A DNA stretch of 64,000 bases, taken from assembly GCA_963718405.1 (NCBI GenBank), contig CAVQYZ010000003.1:248001-312000 (forward strand), written 5' to 3'. Position numbers and translations under genes: made by a program. This stretch comes from Bog-756 sp963718405 (lineage in GTDB: Bacteria > Actinomycetota > Acidimicrobiia > Acidimicrobiales > RAAP-2). Under the pieces are notes generated by a model. That model saw nothing but the letters and a program-made list of their open reading frames with translations. It made no database searches and had not been told where the DNA came from. This document shows positions 56,383 to 64,000 of this stretch, piece by piece (position 1 is the stretch's first letter; every line of letters begins with the position of its first letter).

Positions 56383-57898
56383 GTTGACCATCAACGCCGA
56401 CGAGATCACCGCCGCCTTGAAGCGGCACGTCGATGACTACACCCCCGAGGTGGGTACCGAACAGGTAGGGCGCATCGTCGAGGTCGGTGACGGGATCGCC
56501 CGGGTGACCGGGCTCCCCGGTGCGGCCGTCAACGAGATCCTCGAGTTCGCCGACGGCACCGAGGGCTTGGCCCTCAACCTGGACGAGGAGACCATCGGCG
56601 CCGTCATCCTGGGCGACGACACCGGTCTGGAAGAGGAGCAGTTGGTCAAGGCCACCGGCCGCATCCTCTCGGTCCGGGTGGGCGACGCCCTGCTGGGCCG
56701 GGTGGTCAACGCCCTGGGCGAGCCGGTCGACGGGAAGGGCCCCATCGCCACCGACGCCACCCGACGCCTCGAGGTCCAGGCCCCCGGCATCGTGAAGCGC
56801 CAGCCGGTGACCGAGCCCCTGCAGACCGGCATCAAGGCCATCGACGCCATGACCCCCATCGGGCGCGGCCAGCGGGAGCTGATCATCGGCGACCGCAAGA
56901 CCGGCAAGACCACCGTGGCTGTCGACACCGTCCTCAACCAGAAGGGCCTGGGGGTCAAGTGCATCTACGTGGCCATCGGGCAGAAGGAGTCGTCGGTGGC
57001 CCAGACCGTGGCCACCCTGGAGCGCTACGGCGCCCTGGAGTACACCGTGGTGGTACTGGCCGGGGCGGCCGATCCCGCTCCCTTCAAGTACCTGGCCCCC
57101 TACGCCGGGTGCGCCATGGGCCAGCACTGGATGGACAACGGCGAGCACGCCCTCATCGTGTACGACGACCTGTCCAAGCAGGCCGAGGCGTACCGCCAGA
57201 TGTCGCTGCTGCTCCGTCGGCCGCCCGGGCGTGAGGCCTACCCCGGTGACGTCTTCTACCTCCACAGCCGGCTGCTCGAGCGGGCCGCCAAGCTCTCTGA
57301 CGAGTTCGGTGGGGGATCGCTGACGGCGTTGCCGATCATCGAGACCAAGGCCGGCGACGTGTCGGCCTACATCCCGACCAACGTCATCTCCATCACCGAT
57401 GGCCAGGTCTACCTCGAGAGCGACCTCTTCTACGCCGGCGTGCGCCCGGCCATCAACGTGGGCATCTCGGTCAGCCGGGTGGGTTCCGCCGCCCAGATCA
57501 AGGCCATGAAGGCCGTGTCGGGAACCCTCAAGCTGGACCTGGCCCAGTTCCGCGAGCTGGAAGCCTTCGCCACCTTCGGCTCGGAGCTCGACAAGGTCTC
57601 CCAGGCCCAGCTGGACCGGGGCTACCGACTGACCGAACTGCTGAAGCAGGGCCTCAACGCCCCGGTGCCGGTGGAGGAGCAGGTGGTGGTGATCTTCGCC
57701 GGTTCCGAGGGCTACGTGGACGACGTGCCGGTCTCCGAGGTGCAGCGGTACGAGTCCGAGGTGCGGGCGTTCTTCCGGGCCAACCACGCCGACCTGTTGG
57801 AGGACATCCGCACGTCGGGCAAGCTGCCCGAGGGCGACAAGCTGGAGACCGCCCTCCGTTCCTTCAACGAGTCCTTCGACACCGGCAAGGTCGACTGA
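56375..57898 (+). CDS. atpA: ATP synthase F1 subunit alpha
   Basis: 507 residues. Walker A is GDRKTGKTT; VGRIVEVGDGIARVTGLPGA forms the N-terminal barrel; the Arg finger lies in ISVSRVGSAAQ. ELIIGDRKTGKT and LLRRPPGREAYPGDVFYLHS are diagnostic. Non-catalytic nucleotide-binding subunit. Starts within atpH, 3 bp from atpG. Confidence 0.98.
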   Translation: MAELTINADEITAALKRHVDDYTPEVGTEQVGRIVEVGDGIARVTGLPGAAVNEILEFADGTEGLALNLDEETIGAVILGDDTGLEEEQLVKATGRILSVRVGDALLGRVVNALGEPVDGKGPIATDATRRLEVQAPGIVKRQPVTEPLQTGIKAIDAMTPIGRGQRELIIGDRKTGKTTVAVDTVLNQKGLGVKCIYVAIGQKESSVAQTVATLERYGALEYTVVVLAGAADPAPFKYLAPYAGCAMGQHWMDNGEHALIVYDDLSKQAEAYRQMSLLLRRPPGREAYPGDVFYLHSRLLERAAKLSDEFGGGSLTALPIIETKAGDVSAYIPTNVISITDGQVYLESDLFYAGVRPAINVGISVSRVGSAAQIKAMKAVSGTLKLDLAQFRELEAFATFGSELDKVSQAQLDRGYRLTELLKQGLNAPVPVEEQVVVIFAGSEGYVDDVPVSEVQRYESEVRAFFRANHADLLEDIRTSGKLPEGDKLETALRSFNESFDTGKVD

Positions 57899-57901
57899 GC
57901 C

Positions 57902-58849
57902 ATGGCCGGTGGGCAAGAGCGCATCCTGCGCCGACGGATCAAGAGCATCCAGTCGACCAAGAAGATCACCAAGGCCATGGAGCTCATCGCGGCCTCCCAG
58001 ATCGTGCGGGCCCAGAGCCGCATCGCCGCGGCGCGGCCCTATCAGGAGGGGATGGCCCGCATCGTGCTGGAGACCGTCCTGGGTGACCCCGATGCCGCCG
58101 GTCGATTGCTCGGCACGCCCGAGACCACCGACAAGGTGGCGGTGCTGTCGGTGGTGGCCGACCGCGGGCTGTGCGGCGCCTACAACACCTCCGTACTCCG
58201 GGCCACCGAGCGCCTGATTGCCGGCGACGAGGCGGCCGGCACCGAGTACCGCCTGTTCACGGTGGGGAAGAAGGCCCAGGGTTACTTCCGGTTCCGGGGC
58301 CAACCGGTCGAGCAGTCGTTCATGGGCATGAGCGAGCGTCCGACGTTCACCGACGCCCGGGAGGTGGCCGCCGCCGTCCTCACCCCCTTCATCAACGGGG
58401 AGGTCGACCAGGTGGTGGTGGTGTCGACCCGGTTCATCTCGGCGGGGACCCAGAAGGTCGAGGTACGCCAACTGCTCCCCTTGATCGATCCCCGCCAGTC
58501 GGGCGACGATGCCGAAGAGCCCACCGCCCCCGAGGGCCCACTGGGCTACACCGAGTTCGAGCCCGACGCCGCCATCCTGCTCGAGACCCTGGGGCCCCGG
58601 GCCGCCGAGACGGCCATCTTCGCCGCCCTGCTGGAAGCGTCGGCTTCGGAGGTCACCGCCCGCCAGCGGGCCATGGCCGCGGCCACCGACAACGCCGGCG
58701 AACTGATCAAGAAGTACTCGCGGATCATGAACCGGGCCCGCCAGGACACCATCACCACCGAGATCATGGAGATCGTCGGTGGGGCCGAGGCCCTGCGGGC
58801 CGGAGCCGATGACGACGAGAGCGGCCAGGTCATCGAGGCCCGGGTCTGA
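57902..58849 (+). CDS. atpG: ATP synthase F1 subunit gamma
   Basis: 315 residues. The N-terminal helix RRRIKSIQSTKKITKAMELI and the C-terminal helix ASEVTARQRAMAAATDNAGE with RQDTITTEIMEIVGGAEAL form the rotor coiled coil, and ADRGLCGAYN the core. An insertion of about 15 residues around GDDAEEPTAPEGPLGY enlarges the globular part. The last residues are acidic. Confidence 0.96.
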   Translation: MAGGQERILRRRIKSIQSTKKITKAMELIAASQIVRAQSRIAAARPYQEGMARIVLETVLGDPDAAGRLLGTPETTDKVAVLSVVADRGLCGAYNTSVLRATERLIAGDEAAGTEYRLFTVGKKAQGYFRFRGQPVEQSFMGMSERPTFTDAREVAAAVLTPFINGEVDQVVVVSTRFISAGTQKVEVRQLLPLIDPRQSGDDAEEPTAPEGPLGYTEFEPDAAILLETLGPRAAETAIFAALLEASASEVTARQRAMAAATDNAGELIKKYSRIMNRARQDTITTEIMEIVGGAEALRAGADDDESGQVIEARV

Positions 58850-58932
58850 ACCGCTATGACACACCATCCCGCCACCACCCGTACCGGCGGACCGAACGCA
58901 ACCACTGACGAACAAAAGGGAGCACGAAGCTC

Positions 58933-60378
<1,446 letters not shown>

Positions 60379-60396
60379 GCGGGAGCCGAGCGCACC

Positions 60397-60951
60397 ATGG
60401 CTGACGACAGCCTCTTCGATGTCCAACTGGTCACCCCGGAGCGCATTCTGGTCTCCGGGCCGGCCTCCGAGGTGATCCTGCGCACCGGTGACGGGGACGC
60501 CTCGTTTCTGGCCGGCCACACCCCGCTGGTGGGCACGGTGCAGCCCGGTGTGCTCCGCGTGATCCGTCCCGAGGGTGAGGTGGAGGTGGTGGCGGTCCAC
60601 GGGGGCTTCGTCCAGGTGGAGAAGCGGCTGGTGGATGAGGACGGGCCCGGTGGTTCCCCGGCCCCGGTCCTCACCGGAGGCACCCGGGTCACCCTGCTGA
60701 TCGGCGTGGCCGAGCTGGCCGGGGAGATCGACGCCGCTCGGGCCCGCACCGCTCTCGAGGCCGCCGAGGCCAGGGTGTCCGAGTTGGGCGGCGCCGGCGG
60801 GCGCAGCTCGGGATCCGGAGCGGGCGACGGCGACGAGCCCGACGCCGATGTGGTCGAAGCCGAAGCGGCCCTACTGCGGGCCCAGGTTCGACTCGAGGCC
60901 GTCGAGGCGTCGGCCGGGGCCACCGCGTCGGTGTCGACGGCCTCGGCCTGA
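60397..60951 (+). CDS. atpC: ATP synthase F1 subunit epsilon
   Basis: 184 residues. The beta-sandwich has FDVQLVTPERILVSGPASEV, LAGHTPLVGTVQPGVLRV and VVAVHGGFVQVE. The C-terminal helical part is long and Ala/Glu/Gly-rich, with an inserted Gly/Ser stretch (GGAGGRSSGSGAG), longer than usual. It can restrain ATP hydrolysis. Last gene of the operon, convergent with glpX. Confidence 0.92.
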   Translation: MADDSLFDVQLVTPERILVSGPASEVILRTGDGDASFLAGHTPLVGTVQPGVLRVIRPEGEVEVVAVHGGFVQVEKRLVDEDGPGGSPAPVLTGGTRVTLLIGVAELAGEIDAARARTALEAAEARVSELGGAGGRSSGSGAGDGDEPDADVVEAEAALLRAQVRLEAVEASAGATASVSTASA

Positions 60952-60983
60952 CCCACCTGCCGGCTGGCCGGCCTGGTCGGCGC

Positions 60984-61979
60984 CTACCCGAACTCGATGG
61001 CGCTGTACTCGGCCAGCTTGTGGAGCGGGTGCTTGGCGTAGATGAGCCGGACGGTGCCCGACTTGGACCGCATGACCAGGGACTGGGTCATGGCCCCGAA
61101 CTCGTCGTAGCGCACCCCGTGGAGCAGCTCCCCGTCGGTGATCCCGGTGGCGGCGAAGAAGCAGTTGTCCCCCCGGACCAGGTCGTCGGTGGTCAGCACG
61201 GCGTCGAGGTCGTAGCCGGCGTCGAGGGCCGCCTGGCGCTCACCTTCGTCGCGGGGCCACAGGCGGCCCTGGATCTCCCCGCCCATCGACTTGAGAGCGG
61301 CGGCGGCGATGACTCCCTCGGGCGTGCCCCCGGTGCCGACCAGGAGGTCCACCCCGGTGTCGGGCCAGGCGGTGGCGATGGCACCGGCCACGTCCCCGTC
61401 GGTGATCAGCCGGATCCGGGCGCCGGTGCTCCGGACGGTGTTGATGAGCTCGCTGTGGCGGTCCCGGTCCAGGATCACCACGGTGAGGGCGCGGACCGTG
61501 GTGCCCTTGGCCTTGGCCACGGCCTTGAGGTTGTCCTCGATGGGCAGGGTGATGTCGATACTGCCGACCGCCCGCGGGCCGACCGCCAGCTTCTCCATGT
61601 AGACGCACGGCCCCGGGTCGAACATGGTCCCCTGCTCGGAGACGGCGATCACCGACAGGGCCCCACCCCGCCCCAGGGCGGTGGGAGTGGTGCCGTCGAT
61701 CGGATCCACGGCGATGTCGGCCTTCGGGGGAGTGCCGTCACCGATCTTCTCCCCGTTGAACAGCATGGGGGCGTTGTCCTTCTCCCCTTCGCCGATGACC
61801 ACCACGCCATCCATGGCGATGGACGACAGGACCACCCGCATGGCGTGGACGGCGGCTCCGTCGGCGCCTTCTTTGTCCCCCCGTCCCATCCACCGGGAGG
61901 CGGCCAGGGCCGCGGCCTCGGTTACTCGGACGAGCTCCATGGCCAGGTTGCGATCGGGGGCCTGCGGTTCGGCGGTCAC
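60984..61979 (-). CDS. glpX: Fructose-1,6-bisphosphatase, class II
   Basis: 331 residues. GEGEKDNAPMLFNGEKIGDG, AVDPIDGTTPTALGRGGALS, VILDRDRHSELI, DGDVAGAIATA and GTGGTPEGVIAAAALKSMGG are GlpX signatures, with metal ligands in the first two. It hydrolyses fructose-1,6-bisphosphate in gluconeogenesis. GTG start. Convergent with atpC; divergent from murA. Confidence 0.95.
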   Translation of the reverse strand: MTAEPQAPDRNLAMELVRVTEAAALAASRWMGRGDKEGADGAAVHAMRVVLSSIAMDGVVVIGEGEKDNAPMLFNGEKIGDGTPPKADIAVDPIDGTTPTALGRGGALSVIAVSEQGTMFDPGPCVYMEKLAVGPRAVGSIDITLPIEDNLKAVAKAKGTTVRALTVVILDRDRHSELINTVRSTGARIRLITDGDVAGAIATAWPDTGVDLLVGTGGTPEGVIAAAALKSMGGEIQGRLWPRDEGERQAALDAGYDLDAVLTTDDLVRGDNCFFAATGITDGELLHGVRYDEFGAMTQSLVMRSKSGTVRLIYAKHPLHKLAEYSAIEFG

Positions 61980-62110
61980 GGATCATGACGATAGTGGCTG
62001 GCGGAGTGGCTATTGGCTGAAAGCCCCGGGGCGGTTCCCGGGCCCGGGGGAGAGCCGTTTGGACCACCGGTATCGAAGAGGTACCGGTCCGGGCGGGCCA
62101 TACTGGCCGG

Positions 62111-63391
62111 GTGGATCGGTTCATCGTGACACCCAACGGCCCGCTCCAGGGGAGCGTACGGGCCGGTGGGGCCAAAAATTCCGTGCTCAAACTCATGGCG
62201 GCCTGCCTCCTGGCCGAGGGCCGCCATGTGCTGACCAATGTCCCCCGGATCACCGATGTGGACATCATGGGCGAGCTGTTGGGCGCCATGGGGGTCGACG
62301 TCCGGCGCGGGCGCACCCCCGACGAGCTGGTGGTGACCACCCCGGCCGAGGTCGTCCCCGAGGCCCCCTACGAGCTGGTGGAGAAGATGCGGGCCTCCGT
62401 GGTGGTGCTCGGGCCCCTGTTGACCCGGTGCGGCTGGGCCAAGGTCTCCATGCCGGGTGGGGACGACTTCGGGCCCCGGCCCATCGACATGCACCTGCGG
62501 GCCCTCGAGACCCTGGGGGCCTCGTTCGAGTCGGCCCACGGGTACGTCGAGGCCCGGGTGGAGTCGACGGTGGCCTCTGTGCCCCGCCTGGTCGGCAACC
62601 GGGTGGTGCTGGAGTACCCCAGCCACACCGGCACCGACAACATCCTGATGGCCGCGGTGCTGGCCAAAGGGACCACGGTGATCGAGAACGCCGCCCGCGA
62701 GCCCGAAGTGCGGGACCTGGCCGAGTTCCTCAACGCCATGGGGGCCCGGATCACCGGAGCCGGCACCTCGCGGATCGAGGTCACCGGGGTGGACGAGCTC
62801 CACCCGGCCACCCACGCGGTGATTCCCGACCGCCTGGTGGTGGCCACCTTTCTGGTGGCGGCCGGATTGGCCGGTGGGGAGGTAGTGGTCGAGGACGGTC
62901 GACCCGACCACATGGACATGCTCATCCGGAAGCTGGTGGCAGCGGGAATCGAGATCACCCAGGGTCCCGACGGGCTCCGGGCGGCGCGCCACCGTAGCGA
63001 GCGGCTGCTGTCGGTGGACGTGGCCACGCTCCCGTACCCGGGCTTCGCCACCGACTACAAGCCCCTGCTGGTCACGTTGCTCACGGTGGCCCACGGGGTG
63101 GGCATCGTGACCGAGAACCTCTTCTTCGGACGGTTCCGCTACGTGGAGGAGCTCCGCCGCATGGGTGCGGACATCCGCACCGAGGGTCACCACGCCGTGG
63201 TGCGGGGGGTGGACCGGCTGTCGGGAGCCCCGGTGCGGGCCTTCGACGTCCGGGCCGGGGCCGCTCTGGTGCTGGCCGGAATGGTGGCCGAGGGGGAGAC
63301 GGTCATCACCGACGCCCACCACGTGGACCGGGGCTACGAGGACCTCGACGGCAAGTTGGCGGCGCTGGGGGCCTGCGTCTCACGGGCCTGA
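62111..63391 (+). CDS. murA: UDP-GlcNAc 1-carboxyvinyltransferase with Asp at the usual Cys position
   Basis: 426 residues from GTG. GGAKNSVLKLMAA (K22, N23) gives the substrate loop, and TDYKPLLVTLLTVAHG and ENLFFGRFRYVEELRRMGAD are typical MurA segments. The mobile loop reads VSMPGGDDFGPRPIDMHL, with Asp118 where E. coli has Cys115 (PGGC). Asp at this position supports catalysis and gives natural fosfomycin resistance in other bacteria such as mycobacteria. First step of peptidoglycan synthesis. Confidence 0.95.
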   Translation: MDRFIVTPNGPLQGSVRAGGAKNSVLKLMAACLLAEGRHVLTNVPRITDVDIMGELLGAMGVDVRRGRTPDELVVTTPAEVVPEAPYELVEKMRASVVVLGPLLTRCGWAKVSMPGGDDFGPRPIDMHLRALETLGASFESAHGYVEARVESTVASVPRLVGNRVVLEYPSHTGTDNILMAAVLAKGTTVIENAAREPEVRDLAEFLNAMGARITGAGTSRIEVTGVDELHPATHAVIPDRLVVATFLVAAGLAGGEVVVEDGRPDHMDMLIRKLVAAGIEITQGPDGLRAARHRSERLLSVDVATLPYPGFATDYKPLLVTLLTVAHGVGIVTENLFFGRFRYVEELRRMGADIRTEGHHAVVRGVDRLSGAPVRAFDVRAGAALVLAGMVAEGETVITDAHHVDRGYEDLDGKLAALGACVSRA

Positions 63392-63425
63392 CCCGCCAAC
63401 TCCTCACGTATACGCTCTCCACTCC

Positions 63426-64000
63426 ATGTCCGTCTCCCGACACTCCGATCCCGCCACGTTGATGGAGGCGGGCACGTGCCGGCGACCGGGTGGCCCTGGC
63501 CCGGCTGCTGTCGCTGGTGGAGCGGGGAGGCCCCGCCTCGCAGGAAGTGGCGGGGCTGGCCTACCGCACCCCCGGCCAGGCCTACACCGTGGGGATCACC
63601 GGAGCGCCGGGGGCGGGGAAGTCGACCCTCACCGACCGGCTGATCGGCGTGGCCCGCCAACGGGGCTTCGACCGGGGTCCTCCCGATGAGGGTACCGAGG
63701 GTGAGGGCCATGGGGGCGAGGGCCAGGTCGGCGTGCTGGCCATCGATCCCTCCTCGCCGTTCTCCGGCGGGGCCATCTTGGGCGACCGGGTCCGCATGGG
63801 GGGTCACTTCCTCGATGACGGGGTGTTCATCCGCTCCATGGCCACCCGCGGCCACCTCGGCGGGCTGGCGGTGGCGGTGCCCGATGCCGTCCGGGTGCTC
63901 TCGGCGGTGGGGATACCCATCGTGATGGTCGAGACCGTGGGGGTGGGACAGCAAGAGGTCGAGGTGGCGGCGGCCACCGACACCACCGTGGTGGTGGTGA
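63426..64000 (+). CDS. meaB: MeaB/ArgK-type G3E GTPase, 3' end outside window, frameshift near 63476
   Basis: The ATG at 63426 starts MSVSRHSDPATLMEAG, after which the frame shifts by one base near 63476 and goes on as AGDRVALARLLSLVERGG. Motifs then follow: Walker A VGITGAPGAGKST, LAIDPSSPFSGGAILGDRVR, RSMATRGHLGGLAVAV and VETVGVGQQEVEVA, runs to the window end without a stop. MeaB chaperones methylmalonyl-CoA mutase and related B12 enzymes. A Gly/Glu-rich insert (PPDEGTEGEGHGGEGQ) lies between Walker A and the DPSSP motif. Confidence 0.85.

Noticed and set aside
55979..58915. 978-codon open frame on the minus strand opposite atpA and atpG
   Set aside because: The translation is low-complexity Gly/His/Leu/Val and mirrors the conserved atp genes; no independent motif.

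Overview
The window is very GC-rich by eye, with many GTG starts, 4-nt ATGA/GTGA gene overlaps and little intergenic space. The gene types point to Actinomycetota, most likely an uncultured Acidimicrobiia-like lineage. The supporting genes are an actinobacterial-type SerC, a thiolase/DUF35 pair, a TLP1-like thiolase homologue, a Cys-less MurA, MeaB and a DUF3558-like lipoprotein. The lineage is inference; no rRNA or other phylogenetic marker is present.

Layout. 0-1.7 kb: 3' part of a secreted Ig-like repeat protein with several frame breaks, closed by strong hairpins. 2-6.5 kb: a serine beta-lactamase-type hydrolase, two membrane proteins (one TMEM175-like) and a frameshifted DUF2252 protein. 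6.8-11.1 kb: a branched-chain-type solute-binding lipoprotein divergent from a GH92 mannosidase-like lipoprotein. 11.1-18.3 kb: catabolic and lipid genes (SCP-x-type thiolase plus DUF35, VOC protein, thioesterase, haloalkane dehalogenase, phytanoyl-CoA-type dioxygenase), an orphan ParA and two small DUF proteins. 18.4-23.8 kb: ilvD, then an attenuator with leader peptide MSTATARQLIIEVLVS, then ilvB-ilvN-ilvC. 24.4-27.9 kb: a less GC-rich segment with a wrecked RCC1-repeat lipoprotein, a broken MarR regulator, a TauE/SafE permease and an Rrf2 regulator. 28-32.4 kb: serC, an aspartate-type aminotransferase, serA and an ABM-domain protein. 32.4-43.9 kb: a small lipoprotein and an expanded phosphate cluster: pstC-pstA-pstB, a membrane-anchored PstS, a second membrane-anchored surface protein, a sortase-fold protein lacking catalytic His and Cys, and a third secreted PstS-like protein, ending at a strong terminator. 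44.5-47 kb: greA-leuC-leuD (minus strand). 47.2-52.8 kb: a UPF0104 membrane protein, a TLP1-like protein, an rpiB remnant, glyA and a WecA-type transferase. 53-61 kb: a complete F1Fo ATP synthase operon whose delta subunit has a duplicated N-terminal domain. 61-64 kb: glpX, murA (Asp at the usual Cys position) and the start of meaB.

How the genes fit together. Branched-chain amino acid synthesis (ilvDBNC, leuCD) and serine/glycine synthesis (serC, serA, glyA) are close together. The ilv attenuator would couple BCAA-tRNA charging to ilvBNC transcription. The pst cluster has overlapping or tightly spaced genes from pstC through the sortase-like gene, which suggests that the surface proteins are made together with the phosphate importer; the third PstS-like gene has its own upstream region. 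Two candidate PHO boxes precede parts of it.

A caution on sequence quality: many otherwise good genes are split by an apparent one-base frame change. The best-resolved sites are near 445, 549, 808, 4657, 8085, 9286, 39481 and 63476, with more between 24.4 and 26.2 kb. At two of them the surplus base lies in a GGG run. This looks more like uncorrected assembly indels than many independent pseudogenes, and is noted gene by gene.
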